64,000 bases of DNA, from assembly GCA_020025595.1 (NCBI GenBank), contig JAHHRV010000007.1, positions 1 to 64,000 of the forward strand, given 5' to 3'. This stretch comes from Oscillospiraceae bacterium. Its GTDB lineage: Bacteria > Bacillota > Clostridia > Oscillospirales > Oscillospiraceae. Shown here one piece after another: positions 42,173 through 51,448 of the stretch. The notes under the pieces are model-generated. The model did not search any database and was not told where the DNA came from. It saw only the letters and a program-made list of their open reading frames with translations. A program made the translations under genes and the position numbers. The first letter of the stretch is position 1, and every line of letters begins with the position of its first letter.

Positions 42173-42600
42173 TCATATCGAACCCGATATAATCCTGCGA
42201 TCTATTTTAGCACTCTTTATAACAAATTGCAAAATATAAAGATTCTCATTTCTTTGCGCACAACAAAAAACCGCCGATACTGAGCAAATCTCAGAGTCGG
42301 CGGCTTTCAGGTAAGTTGATTTTCCGGAAGCGTTGGAGCCGGTGATCAGGATGGATTTGTCGGTGTTCAGATCATTTGGCACAGCACGCTTCAGCAGCGG
42401 ATAGGTCATCTCGTCAGCTATAACATAGGGATTGTCTGAAAAAAATCGCTCCCACAACCTGCCCCTGCACCTCCGCTGCTCATCAAAATCGGCAGAGGTG
42501 TTGTTCCGTATAAGACTTATCCAGGGTTCATTTTGTGTCCCTATAGATATTCGCCCTACTGTCGATGCCTTTTCTCTTTCGGTTATTTCAGGGCAGCATC
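42173..42600 (-). pseudogene. MutS-family ATPase remnant
   Basis: The minus strand encodes a fragment of the C-terminal MutS-type ATPase: TYPLLKRAVPNDLNTDKSIL followed by Walker A ITGSNASGKSTYLKA, after which the sequence loses similarity. Upstream codons (TEREKASTVGRISIG; WISLIRNNTSADFDEQ) continue in frame to a stop near 42600 without a start. Walker B and the rest are missing. A decayed MutS-like gene, not functional. Confidence 0.7.
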
Positions 42601-42776
42601 AGGAGAAATCCCTTTCATCTTAAACTTCTTCATATTATCTTCACCTCGTAATCTTTCTAATTTCCCATATATGTATTAGCCAATACTGCACCAATATAAT
42701 TGGATTTGACACCGGCTTTTCCTGCTGATATAATAATTCCCGTTTGGGACGAAATCATAATAAGGAGCGATTCCAT

Positions 42777-43751
42777 ATGAAAAAAACTATTACGCTTCTG
42801 CTGGTGCTTTCAATGGCATTCGGCATGGCAGCATGTAACGCAAAATCTGAGGCTGATACTGAAACCACCGGCGTTGTGGAGACTGAGATTGCCACAGAAA
42901 CAACTGGTGCAGCAGAAAACGAAACCGTCGCTGAGACAACCGGTTCTGTAGAAGCTTTCACCGAGACTGTCGTCAGCGTTGATGGCGGCGATCATCAGAT
43001 TCCCGCAACCGTATGCATGCCCAACACTGAGGGTAAGCATCCCGCAGTTGTGATGCTGCACGGCACCGGTTCCCAGCGGAACGAGGCCGGTGACGGCTAT
43101 GTACACGCTGCAGCGATCCTCGCTGAAAAGTACGGTATTGCAACAATTCGTATTGACTTCATGGGCAGCGGTGATTCCGAGGCTGACTACACTGGCTACA
43201 CCTTCAAGAGCGCTGCTGCAGATGCAGTAGCCGCAGCAAACTACATGGCAGGTCTTGAAAACATCGATGCAGAAAATATCGGCGTTATGGGCTGGAGCCA
43301 GGGTGGTAAGGATGCTATGCTGAGTGCTGCATGGAATCCTGATGTTTTCAAGGCAGTTGTAACCTGGGCTGGCTCTCCCAATACCGGCCGTATGGTCACT
43401 GATGAGCTCTATGCTGAGGCTAAGGAAAATGGTTACTTTGTCATGAATTTCGACTGGCGTGAGCCTCTGCATGTTTCCCTGCAGTGGTGCGAGGATGCAT
43501 TGAACACCGATGTTCTGGGTGAATTCTCTGCATTTACAGGCCCCGTTTTGGCTGTCCAGGGTACAGAAGATACCGTTGTTGATCCCGAATGGGCCGACAA
43601 GATTGTCGAAGCAAGCTCCAACGAGAATTCCAAGACCTTCTTGATTGAAGGTATGGATCATACATTCAATGTATTTTCTGAGCCTGATCTGAACTCTTTG
43701 AAGACCGCAGCGGATGCAACCGGCGAATTCTTTGCAGAAATGTTGAAGTAA
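42777..43751 (+). CDS. Secreted alpha/beta-hydrolase lipoprotein
   Basis: This 324-residue protein begins with a lipoprotein signal (MKKTITLLLVLSMAFG, then MAAC; Cys20 would be lipidated), then a Thr/Glu-rich linker (22-58) with a repeated ETTG motif. The hydrolase fold has the early HGTGSQRNE oxyanion loop, nucleophile elbow GWSQGG, Asp in QGTEDTVVDP and His in GMDHTF, a complete Ser-Asp-His triad. It is probably a surface esterase or peptidase (dienelactone-hydrolase/BAAT-like group); substrate unknown. RBS AAGGAG. Confidence 0.88.
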   Translation: MKKTITLLLVLSMAFGMAACNAKSEADTETTGVVETEIATETTGAAENETVAETTGSVEAFTETVVSVDGGDHQIPATVCMPNTEGKHPAVVMLHGTGSQRNEAGDGYVHAAAILAEKYGIATIRIDFMGSGDSEADYTGYTFKSAAADAVAAANYMAGLENIDAENIGVMGWSQGGKDAMLSAAWNPDVFKAVVTWAGSPNTGRMVTDELYAEAKENGYFVMNFDWREPLHVSLQWCEDALNTDVLGEFSAFTGPVLAVQGTEDTVVDPEWADKIVEASSNENSKTFLIEGMDHTFNVFSEPDLNSLKTAADATGEFFAEMLK

Positions 43752-43973
43752 TTCCCGAAAGATTCCACGCAAACTGTCCCAGATATCTTCAAAAAACTGC
43801 AAGTCAAAAGTAGTATTTCTATCTTTTCAACAGATTTTTTACAAAATCGCTGTGCAACAAGCCGCTGATTCCGTAGATTTATTAGATGTCTTCCTTTATT
43901 TGAGAGTAGATTATAAAGGATTTCAATCGTCAGGTCTATGAAATAGCCGCACAGTTGAAATCTGTTTACCCAG

Positions 43974-44012
43974 ACCCCCGCCCGGTTGCATCTGAACCAG
44001 GCGGGGGTTTTT
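43974..44012 (+). terminator. Intrinsic terminator
   Basis: ACCCCCGCC pairs with GGCGGGGGT, extended by GGTT/AACC past one mismatch, then a five-T run. It lies 220 bases after the hydrolase gene. Confidence 0.8.
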
Positions 44013-44038
44013 GTATCTAAGTACGGTAATCACTGTCT

Positions 44039-44185
44039 TCATTCCACAACGGGTGCTCCCAATGTGGGAAGTTTCTCCGACAGTGTCTGTGCCATTCGGA
44101 TCTGAGATTCATTTGATGTATGGACATAGGTATTGGCGGTAAAATTGTAATTGCTATGTTCTAGCCACGTTTGGTTATCTTTCGC
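44039..44185 (-). pseudogene. C-terminal remnant of a tyrosine integrase
   Basis: The minus strand ends with WLEHSNYNFTANTYVHTSNE, matching the LGHS...TYxH end of phage integrases including the nucleophile tyrosine, then a helical tail and a stop. The rest of the gene is gone. It is a scar of a former mobile element just before the cobalamin operon. Confidence 0.6.
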
Positions 44186-44249
44186 AGATAAAGCAGAGAG
44201 AAATATTGGCAGCATATACCAAAAAAGCAAAAGAAAAGCAGAAATATGA

Positions 44250-44278
44250 TTGACTTAATTGGTGAAACATATTATACT
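44250..44278 (+). promoter_or_regulatory. Promoter of the cobalamin operon
   Basis: TTGACT (44250-44255), a 17-base spacer and TATACT (44273-44278). Transcription would begin about 60 bases before the riboswitch. Confidence 0.7.
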
Positions 44279-44347
44279 ACAAACCGTATGGACATATGGC
44301 AGTTTCCGGACAGGGAACGGCCATATACTATGAAACCAACTGAATAG

Positions 44348-44509
44348 AACAAAGGGTTCGTCGCTATGGCGGCGTTAAATTGGAAACCGGTTAGAATCCG
44401 GTACAGACACCCCTGCTGTGAAGCTGACGATCAAACAATAGATACCATTGGGAAATTCCTGAGAAGGCGTTTGAGAGGTTGAAGCGAGTCAGAAAACAAG
44501 CCCTTTGTT
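44348..44509 (+). promoter_or_regulatory. Cobalamin riboswitch
   Basis: The outer stem AACAAAGGG (44348-44356) with CCCTTTGTT (44501-44509) encloses the cobalamin-aptamer landmarks in order: TTGGAAACCGGTTAGAATCC, then ACAGACACCCCTGCTGTGA (the ACAG-CCCC-GCTGTGA core), ATACCATTGGGAAATTCC, GAGAAGGCG and finally GAAGCGAGTCAGAAAAC. It binds adenosyl- or other cobalamins and would switch off the operon when B12 is plentiful. Confidence 0.88.
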
Positions 44510-44584
44510 GAGATAGAAGGTGAATCTGGGATGAAGAGATACCTGTTTTATGCCCTGTAGGGGTATTTTTTGCGTTTTTTTCCA

Positions 44585-44613
44585 AACCTTCTGTCTTGAC
44601 AGAAGGTTTTTTT
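44585..44613 (+). terminator. Riboswitch expression-platform terminator
   Basis: AACCTTCTGT pairs with ACAGAAGGTT around CTTG, followed by a run of T. It lies between aptamer and start codon, so ligand-dependent termination is likely. A weaker ATACC/GGTAT hairpin with T-run is at 44540-44571. Confidence 0.75.
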
Positions 44614-44653
44614 AGTTGTCCAGAGACATCCAAAAAAGAAAAGGAGATTGGTC

Positions 44654-47600
44654 ATGAGGAAAAACAACGCAAAACGATGGGGACATCGAGCACTGGCTTT
44701 AATGCTTGCATTACTGCTGGTTCAGACAGCCCCCCTTGCTCCCCTGGCTGTCAGTGCAGCATCTACTGCAGCGCAAGCCAGTGTAGCACCTGAGGAGACT
44801 CAGGTTAACCAAGCAACTGAGGAAACTCAGGTCACCGAAGCAACTGAGGAAACTCAGGTCACCGAAGCAACCGAGGAAACTCAGGTCACCGAAGCAACTG
44901 AGGAAACTCAGGTTACCGAAGCAACTGAGGAAACTCAGGTCACCGAAGCAACTGAGGAAACTCAGGTCACCGAAGCAACTGAGGAAACTCAGATTGCCGA
45001 AGCAACTGAGGAAACTCAGGTCACCGAAGCAACCGAGGAAACTCAGGGCACCGAAGCAACTGAGGAAACTCAGGGCACCGAAGCAACTGAGGAGACTCAG
45101 GGCAGCACAGCAGCTGATAAGGTTCAGGTCTTCGCAGCATCTGGTACGGTGCAGGTCACCACTGCAGATGATCTGCCGAGTGTTATTCCTGCAGGCATGA
45201 CTTACGAGCTGGCTAACGACATTACTTATGAGTACGACTCCATCGATGTGCAAGGTGTTTTGGACGGAAAGGGTCACACCATTACCTTGATCGGTCAGCC
45301 TCTGGCCGAAAATGTAACCGGAAAGATCCAGAACCTGATCGTTAAATCCTCACGGCCTATGCGCAGAAATAACTCAGGCAGCATCGCCGTATATCTGACT
45401 GGCGGTAAGCTCTACAACTGCCTGTCTACCGTGACAATGTATGGAGATGTGGCAAGCCAGATGGGCGGCCTTGTTTATCGTGCAGAAGCCGGCTCAGAGA
45501 TCAGAAACTGTATTTTTGCCGGAGAGTTCACGAAGGTTGCGGGATATAGTATTGTCAGAGATGCTATAGATCTCAGTAACCCTGTGAAGCCTTCCACTTT
45601 TTCTAACTGCTTTTTTGACAGCAGTAACAAAAAAGGTGCAATTGGTAACGGTAAAGAAGGCACTCATTATTACATTAAACTTCCCGTAGAAGGCAAGACT
45701 GTAGAAGAGATGAAGACTGCCGAGTTTGTGGATCAGCTCAATCAGCAGAAGCTGGGCACAGGCTTCATCTGGAAGGCTGCAGCAGGCCAGTTCCCCATAC
45801 TGGTTTCCGGAGGAGAGATCTTTGAGCAGGCCAATCTGGATAATCTGAAAGCGGCTATCAAGGATGCCGAAAGCAGACACGAGACGAACTACACAAAAGA
45901 TACCTGGGCAGCTATGCAGGAAGTGCTGACTAGAGCCAGAGCGACAGTTGCTGAATTCGGCGTTTCTCAGGAAAAGGTGAATGCAGCGGCTGCAGAGCTG
46001 AATGCAGCACTGAAAGCCCTGAAGGAAAAGGTTCGTGACCATTTCCCGGTGGAGCTTCCCAAGGATGGTATTGTTTACATTTCCAGTGCGCAAGAGTTCA
46101 AAAAAATGCATTTCGATGATCCCAATAAAGTCTATCAGCTGACGCAGGACATCGAGATCAACAGCGGCTTCATCAACCACCCGGTGAAAGGTGTTTTCGA
46201 CGGCGGCGGACATACGATCACCCTGAATTACGGGTATTCGGGCGGCGTCCCCCTCTTTAGTGAGATCTTGTCTACCGGTGTGGTGCAGAACCTGAATGTG
46301 AGAGTAGAGGGAAGTTCCACCAATCATGAGGATTTTGCCCCTTATGCCGGAGAGCTGAAAGGCGGTATGATCGTCAACTGCGTGAGCCAGGTATCCGGTC
46401 AGTGTTCCACCGGCTTTGTCATGAAGATGACCGAAGGCGGCGTCATGGCCAACTGCCTTACCATGGGTCATAACCGCCGTGGCGCATTCGTCCACTTCCA
46501 GAAATCTACCGACCACAGAAACACCAACGGTTTCAGTGACGGTAAGTTCTATAACTGCTACTGGGCATCCTCCAACTCTGTGGAAAACATTTTGGAGATC
46601 TCTCAGGACAGCATGTTCTCCTGCAGACCCATAGGGGATGAGGAACTGCGTTCCGACGGCTTTATGGGGCTGCTCAACCAAAACAAGGGCACAAACGGCC
46701 GTAGCTGGGGCCGAGATTCTGAGGGTTACCCCTATCTGGGCGAAGACAAGGGCGATCATGTGATCGATGGCTCCCAGAACCTTTACCCGGTAGAATTCGT
46801 ATGGCACGACGGCAGGGTCGAAACCGTGGAGAACGGCAGACTGGAACTCTCCCCTCAGATGACCACTGACAATAACCGTGTTGCCGGTAAGTTCCAGCTG
46901 AAGAATGTTCCTGAGGGAAGCACCATCAGCTGGTCCAGCGAGGACAGATCGAATCGGGATGTTATCGCTGTGTACGAAAATGCCGAGCTGTGCGTGTTCC
47001 AGGACGGCGGTGCTGTTGTAAGAGCTACCGAGCGCAAGGCTGACGGCTCCGAGCAGCTGGCTGCCGAAATTCGAGTTGTTTCCAATTCTCAGAAGATTGA
47101 ACAGCTTCGCCTCGTGCTGGACGGCAAAGTTGTGGAGGACGAAATCACCGTTAAGGGCTCTGAAGATAAGACTCTGGAAATTCAGGCCAGATATGCTGGC
47201 GAGAGCGATTTCAAGCCCTTGCCTTCTTATCTTGTCAAGATGCAGCCGAAAGACCGCGACTATCTGTTCACTTCCTATAATTCTTCCACGTTCCACTGTA
47301 AAAAACCCGGCAGCAGTGTCCTTGAGGTTGTCACCCCCAAGGGTGATGTGTCTGTATCTGTAACGGTCACATCCAAGTATGTTCCCGTTAAGAGCGTAAA
47401 GCCCGGACTTGCCGGCCAAACGACGATCCACGGCAGAAACTCCATGGGCAGCGGCCAGTTTAACGACATTCCCGTAACCGTCAATGTAGAACCCGCAAAC
47501 GCAAGCTACAAGGACAATTACACCGTAGAAAGCAGCAACCTTGAAATCGCTGAGTTCGGCAGCCGTAAGTCCTATGTACCCTTCAAGAACGGCACCGTCA

Positions 47601-50320
47601 CTTTCACCGCAAAGATCAATGACGACGGCAAAATCGTACAGGGCACCAGTGAAGTTACATTTGTCTATCAAAATCCTCTGGTAAGTGTTACCACCCCCTC
47701 CGAGAAGATCAATGCTGAGGTTGGCAAGAAGCAGAAGCTGGATCTGACCTTTACAGGCAAGAACGCCAACTATGCTGCTGTTTCCGAGCCCGAACTGGTG
47801 TGGACTTACAGCAAGACCGGTATCGTAAGTATCAACCGTCCCAGCCCTCTGACGCAGCTGAGAGATACCAATAGCCCGGATGCCGGCGACTGGGTGGCAT
47901 CCACAGAGTATGAACTGAAACCCATGAGACCCGGCACTGTTAAAGTAACTGGAACTCCTGTGGATAAAACGGCAGGTGCAAAACCCGTGACCTTCACCGT
48001 GACTGTCACCGGTGACGAAGCCAACATCCCCGTATTTGACATTCCCAAGTTCATTGCCGCAGGCAAGGCAGCAGCAACCAAGCATTTGATGGGAAAGATC
48101 GACTATTCCTTCGGTCAGGAGTGGAACATCTACGCTCTGATGCGTGACGGACAGAAGCTGCCTCAGGACAAGCTGGACAGCTACTACAGAAGTGCAGCTG
48201 CCACCGTCAAGAGCTGGAAGTCCGACATTCTGGCTACGGAGATCGAGCGTACCGCTCTGGCTCTGAGCATTATTGGCAAGGACATCACCAATGTGGATGG
48301 TATCAATCTGGCCAATATGATCTGCAACCATCCGAATCTGGCCCGTCAGGGCAGCAACGCTCTGACCTGGGGCCTCATTGCTCTGGATCTCAAGAACACC
48401 CCGATTCCCGCCGGTGCCAAGTGGACCAGAGAGAGAATGGTAAAAGAACTGCTCACCTATCAGAACCCGGATGGCGGTTTCGGCCTTAGCAAGAATGGCG
48501 GATCCGGCCTGGATATTACTGCAATGACCTTGCAGGCACTGTCCTTCTATCAGAATATGGACGGTGTTCAGGAGGCTGTGGAGCGTGGCGTAGCCTACAT
48601 GGCCAAGTGTTTAGAGAAGAATCTGGATTATGGCAACGCTGAATCCATTTCTCAGGTAGTCATCGCCCTGTCCGTTCTGGGCAGAGATCTGGTGACAGAG
48701 CCGGGCTTCGGCGATCAGGTGGACAACCTGATGTCCGCACTGGAAGCATATCTGGTGGAAGATCAGGGCTTTGAGCATGCAAAGGGTCAGGGTGTCAACA
48801 CCATGGCTACCGTGCAGGTCATGCAGGCTCTGTGTGCCTATGAGCGCTTGAGCAAGAACGAGAGCGGCTACTGGGATCTGCTGGGCAACAGACCCGTATT
48901 TGACCCGGTTGCCAATGTGATTGAAATGATCGACAAGCTGCCCGGTGAAATCACCCTCAAAGATATCGCAGCTGTCCGTGCCGCACGGAAGGCATTCGAT
49001 TCCCTGCGCCCCCAGCAGCAGGAGAATGTGACCAACATCGATAAGCTCCTCAAGGCAGAGGAAGCCGTAAAGAACCTGTCTCAGAATGACAAGAAGGCAC
49101 TGGAAGTGATGGATCTCATCTCCGAACTGCCCGAGACCCCCACCCTGAAAAACGCTCAGCAGGTTCGTGCTGCCCGTCAGGCCTATAATGCCCTGACTGC
49201 AGAGCAAAGAAAGAAGGTCACAAATACCGATAAGCTCCTGAAGGCCGAAAAGACCATCGCAGATTTGGAGACCGCTCAGGAAGTTATCGATGCAATCCAC
49301 GCATTCCCCAAGCCCATCACCGCAGAAGCCAAGGCTGCTATCGAAGCTGCCCGTCAGGCTTATAACGCACTGTCCAACGAGCAGAAGGAACTGGTTGTAA
49401 ACCGCTATATGCTCGAGAAGGCAGAAAAGGAACTGGAAGATGCTCTGGCAGTGAAGAAGGTGGTCGATGCCATCAACGCTCTGCCCGAGACCGTGAAAAA
49501 AGAAGACGGTGTGGCAATCAAGACCGCCCGTGCCGCCTATGAGCAGCTGAGCGATGCGCTGAAGGCTCAGGTTACCAATCTGGACAAGCTCCAGAAGGCT
49601 GAAAAGGCTCTGAAGGCCCTGCGTGTTCCCTCCGGCAAGCCCGGCGGAGCAGCTCAGGAAGAGATCGTCAGCAATCTGGTGGAAGCCAAGGTAGAAAACG
49701 GCAAGGTGTCTGCAGAGCAGCTGGAGAATATCCAGGGTAAGGATATGCTGCTGCAGATTAACGGCACTATGGAAACCGGCGAAAAGTATGTGCTTACCAT
49801 CTACGGCAAGGACATCAGCAAGGCTGCAGACCTCAACACCCTCATGACCCGCAAGGGCATGCACGAAGATGACATCCGCAAGCTGGCAGATAATCCGGAA
49901 ATCTTCCGCTTTGCAGAAGACGGAGCATTCCCTGCTTCCATGCTGGTGCAGCTGGAAAGCAAGCTGGAGAACGGTCAGTACCTGCTGATGCACTTCGATC
50001 CTGTGCAGCGCAATGCAACCCTTGTGACACGCGCAGATGTTAAGGACGGACAGGTGCAGTTCGTGCTGCAGGAAGGCGGCGAGTACTTCCTGGCTAAAAA
50101 AGCAAGCGCAAAGTCCTTGCTCAACGACGAAGAAACTGCAAAACCGACAGAAGAAACGATGGCACCTGAGAGCACGGAAGAGACCGTTCCTCAGATTGTG
50201 GAACAGAACAACACTTCCGGTGGTCTTTGGATTTGGCTCGTGCTGGCAGCGGCAGTCGTAATCGGTGCTGCGATTCTGTGTGTGGTGTATATGCAGAAGA
50301 AAAAGGAGCAAAATAAGTGA
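44654..50320 (+). CDS. Giant surface protein with alpha/alpha-barrel cobalamin-capture-like domain
   Basis: 1888 residues. ATG 44654 follows AAAGGAG. Signal peptide to about residue 35, then a Thr/Glu stalk of ATEETQVTE repeats (45-160). Two beta-helix-like segments carry GVLDGKGHTITL and GVFDGGGHTITL, with a FIVAR-like helical bundle near 395-460 between them, then Ig-like regions. Residues about 1129-1410 form an alpha/alpha barrel of the prenyltransferase/terpenoid-cyclase type (YQNPDGGFG near 1270), the fold of the alpha domain of intrinsic factor and transcobalamin. Four helical repeats of about 55 residues (DKLLKAEEAV units) and a C-terminal membrane helix with KKKEQNK follow. Riboswitch control and the DUF4430 neighbour support B12 binding; substrate identity is inference. 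Confidence 0.85.
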   Translation: MRKNNAKRWGHRALALMLALLLVQTAPLAPLAVSAASTAAQASVAPEETQVNQATEETQVTEATEETQVTEATEETQVTEATEETQVTEATEETQVTEATEETQVTEATEETQIAEATEETQVTEATEETQGTEATEETQGTEATEETQGSTAADKVQVFAASGTVQVTTADDLPSVIPAGMTYELANDITYEYDSIDVQGVLDGKGHTITLIGQPLAENVTGKIQNLIVKSSRPMRRNNSGSIAVYLTGGKLYNCLSTVTMYGDVASQMGGLVYRAEAGSEIRNCIFAGEFTKVAGYSIVRDAIDLSNPVKPSTFSNCFFDSSNKKGAIGNGKEGTHYYIKLPVEGKTVEEMKTAEFVDQLNQQKLGTGFIWKAAAGQFPILVSGGEIFEQANLDNLKAAIKDAESRHETNYTKDTWAAMQEVLTRARATVAEFGVSQEKVNAAAAELNAALKALKEKVRDHFPVELPKDGIVYISSAQEFKKMHFDDPNKVYQLTQDIEINSGFINHPVKGVFDGGGHTITLNYGYSGGVPLFSEILSTGVVQNLNVRVEGSSTNHEDFAPYAGELKGGMIVNCVSQVSGQCSTGFVMKMTEGGVMANCLTMGHNRRGAFVHFQKSTDHRNTNGFSDGKFYNCYWASSNSVENILEISQDSMFSCRPIGDEELRSDGFMGLLNQNKGTNGRSWGRDSEGYPYLGEDKGDHVIDGSQNLYPVEFVWHDGRVETVENGRLELSPQMTTDNNRVAGKFQLKNVPEGSTISWSSEDRSNRDVIAVYENAELCVFQDGGAVVRATERKADGSEQLAAEIRVVSNSQKIEQLRLVLDGKVVEDEITVKGSEDKTLEIQARYAGESDFKPLPSYLVKMQPKDRDYLFTSYNSSTFHCKKPGSSVLEVVTPKGDVSVSVTVTSKYVPVKSVKPGLAGQTTIHGRNSMGSGQFNDIPVTVNVEPANASYKDNYTVESSNLEIAEFGSRKSYVPFKNGTVTFTAKINDDGKIVQGTSEVTFVYQNPLVSVTTPSEKINAEVGKKQKLDLTFTGKNANYAAVSEPELVWTYSKTGIVSINRPSPLTQLRDTNSPDAGDWVASTEYELKPMRPGTVKVTGTPVDKTAGAKPVTFTVTVTGDEANIPVFDIPKFIAAGKAAATKHLMGKIDYSFGQEWNIYALMRDGQKLPQDKLDSYYRSAAATVKSWKSDILATEIERTALALSIIGKDITNVDGINLANMICNHPNLARQGSNALTWGLIALDLKNTPIPAGAKWTRERMVKELLTYQNPDGGFGLSKNGGSGLDITAMTLQALSFYQNMDGVQEAVERGVAYMAKCLEKNLDYGNAESISQVVIALSVLGRDLVTEPGFGDQVDNLMSALEAYLVEDQGFEHAKGQGVNTMATVQVMQALCAYERLSKNESGYWDLLGNRPVFDPVANVIEMIDKLPGEITLKDIAAVRAARKAFDSLRPQQQENVTNIDKLLKAEEAVKNLSQNDKKALEVMDLISELPETPTLKNAQQVRAARQAYNALTAEQRKKVTNTDKLLKAEKTIADLETAQEVIDAIHAFPKPITAEAKAAIEAARQAYNALSNEQKELVVNRYMLEKAEKELEDALAVKKVVDAINALPETVKKEDGVAIKTARAAYEQLSDALKAQVTNLDKLQKAEKALKALRVPSGKPGGAAQEEIVSNLVEAKVENGKVSAEQLENIQGKDMLLQINGTMETGEKYVLTIYGKDISKAADLNTLMTRKGMHEDDIRKLADNPEIFRFAEDGAFPASMLVQLESKLENGQYLLMHFDPVQRNATLVTRADVKDGQVQFVLQEGGEYFLAKKASAKSLLNDEETAKPTEETMAPESTEETVPQIVEQNNTSGGLWIWLVLAAAVVIGAAILCVVYMQKKKEQNK
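44788..45108 (+). repeat. 27-bp tandem repeats encoding a Thr/Glu stalk
   Basis: About 12 nearly identical 27-base units, each encoding ATEETQVTE or a variant (IAE, GTE). Strong DNA-level identity suggests recent expansion and length variation between strains. Confidence 0.9.
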
Positions 50321-51018
50321 AAAGAATCATAGCGATACTGCTGTGTCTGATCATGCTTGTCGGTTTGGTAGGCTGCGGCGCACAGAAGACAGAGCAGACC
50401 GTTCAGACCGAAAGCAAACCGGAAAACGTCACAACCGAAGCAACCACTGAACCCGCGGATACCAAGCCTTCTGAATCGAAAGATGAGTTTGATGTGGAGA
50501 ACATAACCGCCGAAACTCAGGATTTTTCAAAGTACGAGGAAAAGAAGGATAAGTACCTGACCGATCCCGTCCCCGAGGGACAGCAGAAGCCTGTGGAACC
50601 GGAAGATGTGCAGATCGATAAAACCAACAGCAAAACCTGCTATCTGTCCATTACCTGCCATACGATCCTGGATAATATGGGAGATCTGGAAGACGGCAAG
50701 GAAGTTCTGGTTCCCTCTGACGGCGTGATTCTTCCGGAAACCGAAGTGGAGTTCTTTGAAGGAGAATCCGTGTTCAATGTGCTGCAGAGAGAGACCCGAA
50801 ACCGCCGGATCCACATGGAATCCCGCTTCGTGTCAATGTATAACAGTGCTTATATTGAGGGCATTGGCAATCTCTATGAGTTTGACTGTGGCAGCGGCAG
50901 CGGCTGGATGTACCGTGTAAACGGCTGGTTCCCCAACTATGGTGTGAGCCGCTATGCAGTTCAGCAGGGAGATGTTATCGAGCTGATCTACACCTGTGAT
51001 CTGGGTAAAGACCTGTAA
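50317..51018 (+). CDS. DUF4430 (transcobalamin-like C-terminal domain) lipoprotein
   Basis: 233 residues. GTG start overlaps the previous stop (GTGA) behind AAAAGGAG. Signal IIAILLCLIMLVGLVGC ends in a lipobox with Cys20, followed by a Thr/Glu/Pro linker. The C-terminal 120 residues match DUF4430: FFEGESVFNVLQRE, YIEGIGNLYEFDCGSGSG, WMYRVNGWFPNYGVSRYAVQ and GDVIELIYTC. This fold is the beta domain of transcobalamin, which closes over the B12 ligand. Being coupled to the alpha-barrel protein and under a cobalamin riboswitch, it is likely the second half of a split B12-binding pair at the membrane. No ABC or ECF transporter lies in this operon. Confidence 0.85.
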   Translation: MKRIIAILLCLIMLVGLVGCGAQKTEQTVQTESKPENVTTEATTEPADTKPSESKDEFDVENITAETQDFSKYEEKKDKYLTDPVPEGQQKPVEPEDVQIDKTNSKTCYLSITCHTILDNMGDLEDGKEVLVPSDGVILPETEVEFFEGESVFNVLQRETRNRRIHMESRFVSMYNSAYIEGIGNLYEFDCGSGSGWMYRVNGWFPNYGVSRYAVQQGDVIELIYTCDLGKDL

Positions 51019-51040
51019 CTGCAAAATTTAACAAAAGCGA

Positions 51041-51074
51041 AACCGCAGATGTACTTGTTACATCTGCGGTTTTT
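51041..51074 (+). terminator. Terminator of the cobalamin operon
   Basis: A perfect 13-bp stem, AACCGCAGATGTA with TACATCTGCGGTT, loop CTTGT, then a short T-run. Confidence 0.85.
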
Positions 51075-51350
51075 CTTACCGTTTGTTTTGAGATAAGTAT
51101 CGACCTGTTTGGCTTTTCTGAGCGGAATGGTTCACACAAGCAGATGCCGGGTAAATATTAAACCTTCCAACAGAGTTTTATAATATCATCATACAAAACC
51201 AATACAGAAATTCCCCTAGCTTCTCAACCATTTTTTTGGAATCGTTCACTTTTAGATGCTCACAGCTGTGCAGAACAAGTCAATGGTTTCGTTCTAAAAA
51301 TGTCATATAATCACGGGAAATCCAGTATATTTTCTGCGTATGGCAGAAAC
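51075..51350. other. Gene-free stretch
   Basis: About 275 bases between two terminators of convergent genes; no gene or motif seen. Confidence 0.5.
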
Positions 51351-51379
51351 AAGGGGTGGTAGCACAGCTACCACCCCTT
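51351..51379. terminator. Terminator of the amylopullulanase gene
   Basis: A perfect 13-bp stem, AAGGGGTGGTAGC with GCTACCACCCCTT, 3-base loop ACA. It lies 70 bases beyond the minus-strand stop and could act in both directions. Confidence 0.75.
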
Positions 51380-51448
51380 AATATAATTTTGCTCTGATTG
51401 ACCGGCTCCAGTATTCGTGAGCGCAGTGGTTCAATTATTCATTGGCAT

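Noticed and set aside
44788..45108. Possible CRISPR array
   Set aside because: Contiguous in-frame 27-base units with no spacers; a coding tandem repeat.
45494..48331. Long minus-strand frame of 945 codons
   Set aside because: Antisense shadow of the giant surface protein; composition and lack of RBS or domains show it is not a gene.
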